From assembly GCA_035373625.1 (NCBI GenBank), contig DAOSNS010000009.1, positions 1 to 64,000 on the forward strand: a DNA stretch of 64,000 nt, read 5' to 3'. Shown one piece after another: positions 31,690 through 39,492 of this stretch. The position numbers and the translations under genes are program-made. This stretch comes from DSWT01 sp035373625. Its GTDB lineage: Bacteria; Chloroflexota; Anaerolineae; B4-G1; SLSP01. The notes under the pieces are model-generated. The model did no database searches. It saw nothing but the letters and a program-made list of their open reading frames with translations, and had not been told where the DNA came from. Each line of letters starts with the position of its first letter. Position 1 is the stretch's first letter.

Positions 31690-32540
31690 GCCTTTTCTCC
31701 CACCACAAGCAACCCGCCACCGACACCGCCTTCAGGGACATCCGCCGTGTAAGCGTGTCGCCAACGTCTCCTCAACACCCACACAACCCAGCGGCGGACG
31801 AGTTTCTGGTAGCCGAGCTTGCGCAGGCGTGGAGAAGCCAGCCAGCGGTAATACGGCTTGCCGTGAAACGGCGTCTTGTTCGGGTGAATACCATAGGTGG
31901 CGTTGGCGCGATCCCACAGCGCCTCGACCTCGGCCGGGATGTAATATCGGACATACAGCAGGCGTATGCCGGCCCGTGCGAGCCGTTCCAGCCATTGGGT
32001 AGGCGTGAGATAACGTTGATGTTCCAGTCGTTGATCCACAGCCGCAGCGTAGGTCTCTGCACCGATGGTATCCCCCAGTGCCGCTCGCTCGTGGTACCCC
32101 GCCAGCAAGCGCCGAAACATATCGCTGGGTACAGTAGCGAGGAAACGTCCGCCGGGGCGCAGCACCCGCGCCACCTCGCGCAACACCGGATCAAGATTGG
32201 GAATGTGTTCCAGCACCGAGTTGCTGAAGACGGTGCCGAAGCTCGCGTCGGGATAGGGCATCGCCTCACCGCGCGCAAGTTGGACACAGCCGTAAGTGCC
32301 CGTGGCCGGCGCCTGACGCACCTGCGCCCACCAGGGATCGAAGCCCACCTCGACAGGCGCTTCACCGGCGAAGAGCACCTGCGCGATGAGACCGTCGCCG
32401 CATCCCAAATCGAGCACCGGGCGGGGGAACGGCTCCGTTGCCAGCACGCGCAATTCGATGGCCCGCCACAATGCCACCGGCGGCGCAAACCAGTATTGAT
32501 CGAGCGTCAACGTCAAATAATCACGATTCGGATCAGGCAT
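31686..32540 (-). CDS. Class I SAM-dependent methyltransferase
   Basis: A 284-residue protein starting at MPDPNRDYLTLTLDQYWFAP, behind GGAGGAGGAG; upstream in-frame codons look non-coding. SAM-binding motif I is VLDLGCGDGLIAQVLF and the post-I acidic residue is in VEVGFDPWW. The later FSNSVLEHIPNLDPVLREVA and VLRPGGRFLATVPSD are typical of Methyltransf_11 proteins. The C-terminal part (YYRWLASPRLRKLGYQKLVR) is basic and may touch the membrane. The neighbours suggest a surface-sugar or lipid-linked substrate, but none can be named. Transcription is divergent from the glycosyltransferase gene 98 bases away. Confidence 0.82.
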   Translation of the reverse strand: MPDPNRDYLTLTLDQYWFAPPVALWRAIELRVLATEPFPRPVLDLGCGDGLIAQVLFAGEAPVEVGFDPWWAQVRQAPATGTYGCVQLARGEAMPYPDASFGTVFSNSVLEHIPNLDPVLREVARVLRPGGRFLATVPSDMFRRLLAGYHERAALGDTIGAETYAAAVDQRLEHQRYLTPTQWLERLARAGIRLLYVRYYIPAEVEALWDRANATYGIHPNKTPFHGKPYYRWLASPRLRKLGYQKLVRRWVVWVLRRRWRHAYTADVPEGGVGGGLLVVGEKA

Positions 32541-32638
32541 CAGCAACTCCTCCTCCAACGCATCCTTTGTAACACGAACGACAGATTTTACAAATCTTTC
32601 ATTCGCCCATTTGCTCATTCTATGGTACACTTTTCTCC

Positions 32639-33766
32639 ATGCACATCGGCATAGACCTGCGACTGCATGCTTACGCGCCCGGCGGGATTTCACGGTATGC
32701 GCGACATCTGGCACGAGCGTTATCCGCCCAATTAACGGCGGAGACGCTGACGCTGGTTCAACATCGGCGCGAATCCGACCCTGTGGCCGTGCCCGGCGCG
32801 CGTGTTTATGCGGCATGGACGCCGCCGCATCACCGTCTGGAGCGCTGGGGGCTGGGTCTGGAGCTTCTCCCGCTGAAGTTGGATGTGTTCCACAGCACCG
32901 ACTTTATCCCCCCGGCCTGGGGCGCACGACATACCGTCATCACCGTGCATGATCTCAACTTCCTCTACTACCCGCAATACCTCACCGCCGATGCCCGCCG
33001 TTATTACAACGACCAGATCGCCTGGGCCGTCGCCCGTGCCGATGCAATTCTGGCCGACTCGTATGCCACCCGGCGCGACCTGGAACGGTTGCTGCACGTG
33101 GACCCCGCGCGGGTCACGGTGACGCATCTGGCTGCCGACGCGCATTTCCGTCCGTTGCCGCCGGAGGAGACGCGGGCCGTGCTGGCACGTTACGGGTTGG
33201 AACCGGGGTATCTGCTCTTTGTGGGGACATGGGAGCCGCGTAAAAACCTGCCGGGGTTGTTGGAGGCGCTGGCGCAGCTTCACGCGCGCGGGGAAAAGCG
33301 CGTCCTGGTGATCGCAGGGCGCCCCGGCTGGCTCTACGATGAGATCTTCACGCGCGTGCAAACCCTGCGGCTGGAGCCGTGGGTGCGCTTCATCGAGCAA
33401 GTCCCCGGCACGGACTTAGTGGCGCTCTACAACGGCGCATTGTTGCTGGCGATGCCGTCGTTCTACGAAGGCTTTGGACTCCCCGCGTTGGAGGCGCTGC
33501 AATGTGGCACACCCGTCGTCGTCGCCGACCGGGCCAGCCTGCCGGAGGTCGTCGGCCTGGCCGGGCTACTGATTGACCCCGACGATCCCACCACCATCGC
33601 CGATGCCTGCTGGCGCATCGCCCACGATGCGGAGCTACGCGCCCGCTTGCAGGCAGAAGGACAAGAACAAGTGCGCACGTTTACCTGGGAAGAAACTGCG
33701 CGCCGGACCCTGGAGGTTTACCGGCGCGTGTGTGGCAACGCATCTACCGCAATCCCCAATCCCTAA
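32639..33766 (+). CDS. Glycosyltransferase family 4 protein
   Basis: A 375-residue GT-B glycosyltransferase. The N-terminal domain starts MHIGIDLRLHAYAPGGISRY with the glycine-rich acceptor loop and ends near DSYATRRDLERLL. The C-terminal domain has the strand YLLFVGTWEPRKNLPGLLEA and the nucleotide-sugar motif MPSFYEGFGLPALEALQCGT (E-x7-E). It moves a sugar from a nucleotide donor to a glycan or lipid acceptor in the cytoplasm. No clear ribosome binding site is present; a TATGGT element 13-18 bases upstream would fit a very short leader. Its 3' end runs into a heptanucleotide array shared with the convergent thpR gene (four-base overlap). Confidence 0.9.
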   Translation: MHIGIDLRLHAYAPGGISRYARHLARALSAQLTAETLTLVQHRRESDPVAVPGARVYAAWTPPHHRLERWGLGLELLPLKLDVFHSTDFIPPAWGARHTVITVHDLNFLYYPQYLTADARRYYNDQIAWAVARADAILADSYATRRDLERLLHVDPARVTVTHLAADAHFRPLPPEETRAVLARYGLEPGYLLFVGTWEPRKNLPGLLEALAQLHARGEKRVLVIAGRPGWLYDEIFTRVQTLRLEPWVRFIEQVPGTDLVALYNGALLLAMPSFYEGFGLPALEALQCGTPVVVADRASLPEVVGLAGLLIDPDDPTTIADACWRIAHDAELRARLQAEGQEQVRTFTWEETARRTLEVYRRVCGNASTAIPNP

Positions 33767-33784
33767 TCCTTAATCCCCAACCCA
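33750..33784. repeat. Heptanucleotide array across two convergent stop codons
   Basis: CAATCCC-CAATCCC-TAATCCT-TAATCCC-CAACCCA. It supplies the last residues and stop of the glycosyltransferase (+) and the last residues and stop of thpR (-). Confidence 0.85.
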
Positions 33785-34362
33785 TATCGCGCCAACGGCG
33801 TATACTCCGCGCCGGAGGACTTGAGCACACTGCGGAAGAAGATCAGTTCCTCGGCCGGCACCTCGCCCAGAGCGCCGACCTCTGTCTGACGGATGGCCTC
33901 CCCTACCGCTTGAGCCTCTTCCCGCGAGGCGCGCTGGCGGACACGTCCCAATGTCAGATGTGGCGAAAAGCGGCGATCCTCAGGCTGAAAGCCGATGTTC
34001 GCCAGCGCTTCGGTGACGGCGCGATGTAACAGCGTCAGTTGCCCGGTTGGCTCTTCCACCCCCACCCAGATGACGCGCGGGCGGTTGGCGTTCGGGAAGG
34101 CGCCAAGCCCTCGAACGGTGAACGTAAACGGGCGCACGTTACGCGCGACAACGCGCAGGGCAGCTTCGACAGGTTGGCGACGTTCGAGCACAATATCCCC
34201 CAGGAAAAACAACGTCAGATGAATATTGTCGGGATTCACCCACGCCACAGCCTGTTCCGGTGCAGTGCGCCGCAGGGTGCGTTGGATGGCGGACAGGTTT
34301 TCAATGACGGCCGATGAGAGCGGCAAAGCGACAAACGTGCGCAGCGTTTCCGGTTGTGCCAT
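33763..34362 (-). CDS. thpR: RNA 2',3'-cyclic phosphodiesterase (2H family)
   Basis: A 199-residue 2H phosphoesterase of normal length. The two catalytic HxT motifs are WVNPDNIHLTLFFLGDI and FSPHLTLGRVRQRA. The N-terminus RTFVALPLSSAVIENLSAIQ is typical of ThpR (formerly 2'-5' RNA ligase). It opens 2',3'-cyclic phosphates on RNA ends. A GGAGGG site precedes the start. The C-terminus ends in the heptanucleotide array, so the last few residues (YGLGIKD) may differ from relatives. It is not obviously in an operon with its neighbours. Confidence 0.92.
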   Translation of the reverse strand: MAQPETLRTFVALPLSSAVIENLSAIQRTLRRTAPEQAVAWVNPDNIHLTLFFLGDIVLERRQPVEAALRVVARNVRPFTFTVRGLGAFPNANRPRVIWVGVEEPTGQLTLLHRAVTEALANIGFQPEDRRFSPHLTLGRVRQRASREEAQAVGEAIRQTEVGALGEVPAEELIFFRSVLKSSGAEYTPLARYGLGIKD

Positions 34363-34464
34363 ATTCCCTCCATATCCATCAAACAGGACTTACGCCGTCG
34401 CGCTTCCTTAGTTTAAAGTTCCGCCAGATTGCGTAGGCCCTGACCAAACTGAAAACTGATAACC

Positions 34465-36768
34465 TCAATGCGCCACAAAATCGGGGATAGGCGCGATGTA
34501 AAGCCGATTAGCGGCAATCATATACAACACATGCGGCTCCTCGGTGATCGCCAGCGCCTCGAGTTGTTTCAAAGCGTCACCCGGAAGGCGGAACTGGTGC
34601 ATAAAGTTGCCGCGCTTATCGAGAACAATGATGCGCTCACGTTGCGGATCACCCAGATAAACCTGCCCTTTATCGGCGTCAGGCTCGACGACGAGCACGA
34701 ACGGCTTCACCTCTGGATCCGGCAAATTGCGCACCTGGAAGGAAGGGTCCTCCGCCCCGCTAAAATAAGCATTGATCGTCCCATCCCCCATCAACAGATA
34801 CACCCGCCCATCAATCCCGATGTCCAGGGTTTCCGAAAGGCGTGGTGCGACACCGGTTGCGAAGTAGCCGCGCGGCGTGTCGTAAATCCCGTTGACCGAC
34901 TCGTAAGTGAGGATCTGGTTATCCTGCCGGTGCACCAGATACAGCCGTTCCCCAAAAGTAGCCATGAGCGTCACCATGCCCGGCCCCAGATTGCCCTGAA
35001 GCCGCTGCCGTGCAATTCCTCCCGGCCCCAAAGGCGGCTCGTAGATGTAAACGACGCCACCATCGCTGTAAATGAAGACGGCGCCGTTGGGATAAGTTCC
35101 CCCCGGCTCCACCCAGGCCAGATCCACCAGATGGTTGACCACCTCGCCGTAGAAAGTCTGCCCGCGTTTGAGGATCGGCGTGGGAATCTCGGCCATCAAG
35201 GCCAGGCCATCCGCCTGCAACGGCAACCCGATGATCTCATCGGTGGCGGTGTTGAGGATGTACACCCATCCTCCGGCCACCAAAAGGCGACGTGGGGTTG
35301 GCGCCACCCCCAGCTCGAATTGCGGCCTGGCGTCGAGTACCGCCGCGCTTTGCAGGGCGTCAATGGCACTCTGGGCCTCGTTTTTCAAGGCCACCGCTTC
35401 GGGATTTTGACGCTCCAGGGTGAGGATATGCGAGCTTAATTCCAGAAGCCGGTTCCAGTCTTCAGGGGACTGGCTGGTGAACGCCCTTTCGCGCAGCGCG
35501 CGCGCCTCCGCGATGTACTCATCCACCCGCGCCTGCCCGCCGGACTCAAAATACATAGTCACGGTGACAAAAAGCATCAACAACAGCAATCCCAGCACCA
35601 GCCCGCCCATGAGGGTAGATCTCTCCGTTGGCGCAGGTGGGGTCTGACGCGCTCTCATACCCCTGAACTTTCCGGGCAATAATGTACGTAGCGCATGACG
35701 CAGGCGTGCGCGTTCAACGGTCGTCTGCCGCTCACGGTAACGGGGGGCGCCTTTTGGGGGGATAAGACGCTTCAGCCATTCGCGCACAGGGGGGAGGGTT
35801 GGGAATCGAGGGGTGGACGGCGCAGGTTGAGGAACAGGGGCTGACGGCTGCGGCGCGAGGGGGGTGGACGGCGCAGGTTGAGGAACGGGGACTGACGGTC
35901 GCGGCGCGAGGGGGGTGGACGGCGCAGGTTGAGGAACAGGGGCTGACGGTTGCGGCGCGAGAGGGATGGACGGCGCAGGTTGAGGAACAGGGGCTGCTGG
36001 TTGCAGCGCGAGGGGGGTGGACGGCGCAGGTTGAGCTACAGGGATGGCGGGGGTTTTTTTTGGAAGAATGCCCTTTTTCTGAAGGGGAGCCTGCGCCTGC
36101 GGCTGTGGTTCAGGCAACAGGTGAATCATCACAAAGCTGCCCGACGCCTGGCTCTCCGCCATAGTCTGAATTACGGACTCGACAAGCGTTTCGGGATCCG
36201 GGGCTGCAAGGATCGTTTTCCAACGCTCGCGGGGCTGGGATTCCACCGCCGGCGTCGTCGCCAGGAGCACCGTGGCCCCCTCTTCCAGCGTTGCATAACC
36301 GATATGAATGGAAGGAGGAAGGGAGCCGGCCAGAGGAATCAGCAAGCGGTTGCGGAGCGGAAACGCTTCCACCGTATGATCGGGATGGTGAACAAAGGTA
36401 TACGCCGCCCCAATTTGCCCGAAGAAGACCTCATCCCCTGAAAAAACGGCGCACGTGATGCTTCCCGAACACTTGGAACCGGGTGGCGCCTCGAGGTTGG
36501 CGCGGACGAGATGGCGGTTGGCCTCTGCCAGCGCGCGCCGCAACCGCGCCACAATGCTGCCCGACGACGCCCAATAGGTGCTCGCCGCCAACGCGCGAAT
36601 TTCGCGGCTGCGATGGGCCAGCGGCGGTGAAAGATCAACCAGAATGGCAAGCAGCTCCCCCGCCCTATCGGCCATTCCCGGCGGCGCGGTTGTCGTCATA
36701 GCCTCCGGCGCGGGATGCTGGCTTCGCCGCCCCTCTTGAAAACGCAGGATTTCACTGTGCCGTTGCAT
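34465..36768 (-). CDS. PP2C-like domain-Pro repeat-TM-beta-propeller membrane protein
   Basis: A 767-residue protein with four parts. Residues about 30-205 resemble a PPM/PP2C fold (SGSITCAVFSGDEVFFGQIG then AAYTFVHH). The metal-binding Asp of the usual GDSR-like turn is missing (GAAY), so phosphatase activity is doubtful. Residues about 230-330 are a proline-rich tail with five copies of QPAPSTPLAPQPSAPVP. One membrane helix follows at about 385-408 (LVLGLLLLMLFVTVTMYF). The extracellular C-terminal half (about 470-767) is an NHL/SMP30-like propeller with blades such as NGAVFIYSDGGVVYIYEPPL and DKGQVYLGDPQRERIIVLDK. The build suggests a surface sensor or scaffold with a degenerate cytoplasmic domain. 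Confidence 0.65.
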   Translation of the reverse strand: MQRHSEILRFQEGRRSQHPAPEAMTTTAPPGMADRAGELLAILVDLSPPLAHRSREIRALAASTYWASSGSIVARLRRALAEANRHLVRANLEAPPGSKCSGSITCAVFSGDEVFFGQIGAAYTFVHHPDHTVEAFPLRNRLLIPLAGSLPPSIHIGYATLEEGATVLLATTPAVESQPRERWKTILAAPDPETLVESVIQTMAESQASGSFVMIHLLPEPQPQAQAPLQKKGILPKKTPAIPVAQPAPSTPLALQPAAPVPQPAPSIPLAPQPSAPVPQPAPSTPLAPRPSVPVPQPAPSTPLAPQPSAPVPQPAPSTPRFPTLPPVREWLKRLIPPKGAPRYRERQTTVERARLRHALRTLLPGKFRGMRARQTPPAPTERSTLMGGLVLGLLLLMLFVTVTMYFESGGQARVDEYIAEARALRERAFTSQSPEDWNRLLELSSHILTLERQNPEAVALKNEAQSAIDALQSAAVLDARPQFELGVAPTPRRLLVAGGWVYILNTATDEIIGLPLQADGLALMAEIPTPILKRGQTFYGEVVNHLVDLAWVEPGGTYPNGAVFIYSDGGVVYIYEPPLGPGGIARQRLQGNLGPGMVTLMATFGERLYLVHRQDNQILTYESVNGIYDTPRGYFATGVAPRLSETLDIGIDGRVYLLMGDGTINAYFSGAEDPSFQVRNLPDPEVKPFVLVVEPDADKGQVYLGDPQRERIIVLDKRGNFMHQFRLPGDALKQLEALAITEEPHVLYMIAANRLYIAPIPDFVAH

Positions 36769-36836
36769 ACATGTTCACCCTACGTCAAGTTTAAGGGGCA
36801 AGGGGGATTCTGTCAAGCGCCAATCAAAAATAACCT

Positions 36837-37643
36837 TCACCCCCTCCCCCGCAGCCGTTCCTCCACCTCCCCCCAATCCGCACGTGAAGTCATATCCAGC
36901 GACAGCGGCGTGACCGAAACCACCCGCGCCACCCGCAGCGCCCACACGTCGGAATCCGGTTCGACCCGATGTGGATCGTCCCGCACGGTGTAGCCGGGAC
37001 GTCCGTTCCCGTTCTGGCGATCGGGTTCCAGCGGCAGGAAGTAACGTTGCCGCGACAGGCGCGCGAGCCGCCACGGGGTTTCTGGTGTGGCATTGTCCGG
37101 CACGTTGACGTTGAGCACGTCAACATCGTAAGGCAGCGCGCGATCGAGCATGCGGCGCGCAAAAAGCGCGGTGAAGTGCTGCGCCGCCGTGTAATCCTTC
37201 GCCTCACCGCCCGTGAGGTGTTCGGCAACCGTCATTTCGAGCGAAACGGCGAGCGCCGGCACGCCAAAAGCTGCCGCTTCCAACGCCGCGCCTACCGTGC
37301 CGGAGATGGTGATTTCGGTACTCACGTTCTCGCCAAAGTTGATACCTGAAATGAGCAACGCCGGTTGGCGCGGCACCAATTCCAGCATGGCATGGACGAC
37401 GCATAACGCCGGCGTCGCGTCCACGCTGTAGACGCGCACCACGTCCCCGCCGTAGACTTCACGCTGTTGCTCGTTCAATTCGCCGGTTACCGTGCGCGGC
37501 ATGGAGCGCCCGGCCGCCGACCATTGACGATCCGGCGCGACGACCAGCACCTCGCCGAACGGCGCGACGGCTTCGACGGCGGCCCACAGGCCGGCAGATT
37601 CCACGCCGTCATCGTTGGTCACTACAATGAGTGGCTTTTCCAT
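36837..37643 (-). CDS. surE: 5'/3'-nucleotidase SurE
   Basis: A 268-residue SurE. It starts MEKPLIVVTNDDGVESAGLW with the metal-binding NDDG, continues with VVAPDRQWSAAGRSMPRTVT and the later LLISGINFGENV (Asn ligand) and ISGTVGAALEAAAFGVPALA. The C-terminal part (DPHRVEPDSDVWALRVARVV then SVTPLSLDMT) closes the fold. The enzyme removes phosphate from nucleoside monophosphates and short polyphosphates. GAGG lies upstream of the ATG. Length and motifs are normal, so the assignment is secure. Confidence 0.93.
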   Translation of the reverse strand: MEKPLIVVTNDDGVESAGLWAAVEAVAPFGEVLVVAPDRQWSAAGRSMPRTVTGELNEQQREVYGGDVVRVYSVDATPALCVVHAMLELVPRQPALLISGINFGENVSTEITISGTVGAALEAAAFGVPALAVSLEMTVAEHLTGGEAKDYTAAQHFTALFARRMLDRALPYDVDVLNVNVPDNATPETPWRLARLSRQRYFLPLEPDRQNGNGRPGYTVRDDPHRVEPDSDVWALRVARVVSVTPLSLDMTSRADWGEVEERLRGRG

Positions 37644-37710
37644 ACGTTATCCTCGTTGGTTTGTTATCAGCAGGGATCCGGTGATCCCCGCGAAGTATGT
37701 GTAAGATACG

Positions 37711-39093
37711 TTATACCTCAAAAACTAGATCAACCACACGATGTTCGGCCATCGCCCGGTCGGCGCCAAAGCCGATGAGATGCCCGGCAACGGAGTCTTC
37801 GAGCTGCGTGGTCGAGATGGAAGCCGGTTCGCCGCGCATCACGCGCACGAAGTCCGCCACCAGACGCATATCCCCGCCGCCGTGCCCACCGAACGCGCCG
37901 TGCATGTCGCCGCCGATTTTCAGGTCCACCACGTCTTCGCTGTACTCGTGGCCCGGTCGTGGGTCAATGTGACGGATGACGAAACGCCCATCCTCGAAAA
38001 CGCCCTGGATTTCTCCGCGTGTGCCGATGATGTGTATCGCCCGCGACGGCCTGGATGTCCCACCGATCATATTGTGTGTCGCCGTCGTTCCGTCGGCAAA
38101 CTCGATCACCAGCGATTGATGGTCCACGACCTCCATATCACATTTCCACACGCAGCGCCCGTAGGGATTGTCCGTCTTCAGCGAGTGGATTTTCTGCTCG
38201 ATGGTGGGGTTGGGGATATGCTCCAGGCTGTCCCACACGTAAAAGCTCCAGCGGTCGGGATGGTCAAGGTAGTGCTTGCGTGCCGAATACAGACACTCGG
38301 CCTCGATGGGACAGTCCACCAGGCAGCGGGTGCCCGCGTCCGCGGGTGCTTTCTCGGGGCGGAACTGGAAATTGCTGCCGAAACTGGCAACACTGCGCGG
38401 CCTCACGCCGCTCTTCATCCATGCAATGAGATCAAGGTCGTGACAACACTTCGCCATCAACATCGAAGTGTGGCTCACGCTCGGCTTGCTCCACTTGCCG
38501 CGAATGTAGGCCACGGCCATGTGATGGTAGGAGACGTGTTCAATGGTCTGCACGCTGAACACATCGCCGATGACGCCGTTTGCCACCTGCTGGCGGATGG
38601 CAGCGTAGAACGGCGTGTAGCGCAACACGTGGCAGATGATGACTTTGCGGTCATAGCGTTTCGCCGTCTGCACCAGATTCCACATCTCCGTCTCATTGGT
38701 GGCGAAGGGTTTTTCGAGCAGCATATCGTATCCGGCCGCCAACAGCGGCAGGGACGTGGGCACGTGCTGATGATCCATCGTCCCGTTGATGACCACATCG
38801 GCAAACTGTGGCCGGCTTGCAACCTCATCGGCGGTCTCGAAACACTGCGCCGACGACAGGCCATAAAGGTTCGCCACCATCTCACGGCGCAGCGGATTGG
38901 GGTCCGCCACCCCGACAATGCGCAGTTCATCCGGGTGGTGCTGTGCATACGAGGCGTAGAGCAAAGCGCGGTGGCCTGCACCGACGATGATAGCAGTAAG
39001 TGGACGCGAAGCAGACACAGCTCGACGATTTATCGTTGGGCGCGGCAAAGTGTAAAATGTCAACCAATTATGAACCATTCCGGATCCCCCCAT
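37711..39093 (-). CDS. Gfo/Idh/MocA-family NAD(P)-dependent oxidoreductase
   Basis: A 460-residue oxidoreductase. Nucleotide-binding Rossmann motif: LTAIIVGAGHRALLYASYAQ, then EKPFATNETEMWNLV with the family's conserved EKP. A cysteine cluster (CLVDCPIEAECLY) about 270 residues in marks a subgroup seen in carbohydrate-degrading bacteria. These enzymes oxidise or epimerise sugar and cyclitol substrates. The start is uncertain: ATG 39093 overlaps the tail of a tRNA terminator, ATG 39078 has GGGGGA upstream, and the conserved part begins only near residue 30. It lies alone between surE and the tRNA genes on the same strand. Confidence 0.85.
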   Translation of the reverse strand: MGGSGMVHNWLTFYTLPRPTINRRAVSASRPLTAIIVGAGHRALLYASYAQHHPDELRIVGVADPNPLRREMVANLYGLSSAQCFETADEVASRPQFADVVINGTMDHQHVPTSLPLLAAGYDMLLEKPFATNETEMWNLVQTAKRYDRKVIICHVLRYTPFYAAIRQQVANGVIGDVFSVQTIEHVSYHHMAVAYIRGKWSKPSVSHTSMLMAKCCHDLDLIAWMKSGVRPRSVASFGSNFQFRPEKAPADAGTRCLVDCPIEAECLYSARKHYLDHPDRWSFYVWDSLEHIPNPTIEQKIHSLKTDNPYGRCVWKCDMEVVDHQSLVIEFADGTTATHNMIGGTSRPSRAIHIIGTRGEIQGVFEDGRFVIRHIDPRPGHEYSEDVVDLKIGGDMHGAFGGHGGGDMRLVADFVRVMRGEPASISTTQLEDSVAGHLIGFGADRAMAEHRVVDLVFEV

Positions 39094-39096
39094 AGA

Positions 39097-39131
39097 AAAA
39101 TCGCCGCTGTTGGGTTGCCAGCGGCGATTTT
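39097..39131 (-). terminator. Terminator after tRNA-Leu
   Basis: AAAATCGCCGCTG (39097-39109) and CAGCGGCGATTTT (39119-39131) form a perfect 13-pair stem with a nine-base loop. On the minus strand it is followed by a T-run. Confidence 0.8.
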
Positions 39132-39156
39132 ATCGGTCGAATTGATTTTCATGAAG

Positions 39157-39239
39157 TAGGGCGGGTGGGACTCGAACCCACACGGATGTAAATCCCTCGG
39201 TTTTTAAGACCGGTGCGTCTGCCATTTCGCCACCGCCCC
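39157..39239 (-). tRNA. tRNA-Leu (anticodon TAA)
   Basis: On the minus strand the acceptor GGGGCGG/CCGCCCT (one G-T pair) closes the molecule. The anticodon loop CTTAAAA shows TAA, and a long variable arm (GAGGGATTTACATCC), as expected for leucine, precedes the T arm GTGGG-TTCGAGT-CCCAC. Discriminator A. CCA is not encoded. Confidence 0.95.
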
Positions 39240-39244
39240 TGATT

Positions 39245-39275
39245 ACAAAAACGGGCATCCCTTTTTAGATGCCCG
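39245..39275 (-). terminator. Terminator between tRNA-Cys and tRNA-Leu
   Basis: CGGGCATC/GATGCCCG (39252-39259 / 39268-39275) with an eight-base loop, followed on the minus strand by GTTTTTGT. It would end the Gly-Cys transcript. Confidence 0.75.
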
Positions 39276-39298
39276 CCGCTTGTGGTATGGATGGGAAA

Positions 39299-39370
39299 AG
39301 GCGACGGTCGGACTTGAACCGACGAATGGGGGTTTTGCAGACCCTTGCCTTACCACTTGGCTACGTCGCC
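39299..39370 (-). tRNA. tRNA-Cys (anticodon GCA)
   Basis: Minus-strand cloverleaf with acceptor GGCGACG/CGTCGCC, anticodon loop CTGCAAA (GCA), T arm GTCGG-TTCAAGT-CCGAC and discriminator T, the identity element of cysteine tRNA. Confidence 0.95.
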
Positions 39371-39379
39371 AAGAAAAAG

Positions 39380-39451
39380 AGCGGGCTAAGGGATTCGAAC
39401 CCTTGACCTTCTCCTTGGCAAGGAGACATTCTACCGCTGAACTAAGCCCGC
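39380..39451 (-). tRNA. tRNA-Gly (anticodon GCC)
   Basis: Minus-strand cloverleaf with acceptor GCGGGCT/AGCCCGC, anticodon stem-loop CTCCT-TGCCA-AGGAG showing GCC, T arm AAGGG-TTCGAAT-CCCTT and discriminator T. It is the first gene of the Gly-Cys tRNA operon. Confidence 0.95.
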
Positions 39452-39462
39452 ATACACCGCAG

Positions 39463-39490
39463 ATTATACTACACATAGAAATTTTGGCAA
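39463..39490 (-). promoter_or_regulatory. Promoter of the tRNA-Gly/tRNA-Cys operon
   Basis: On the minus strand TTGCCA (39490-39485), a 16-base spacer and a perfect TATAAT (39468-39463) end 11 bases before tRNA-Gly. The -35 box touches the glgX stop region. Confidence 0.7.
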
Positions 39491-39492
39491 GT

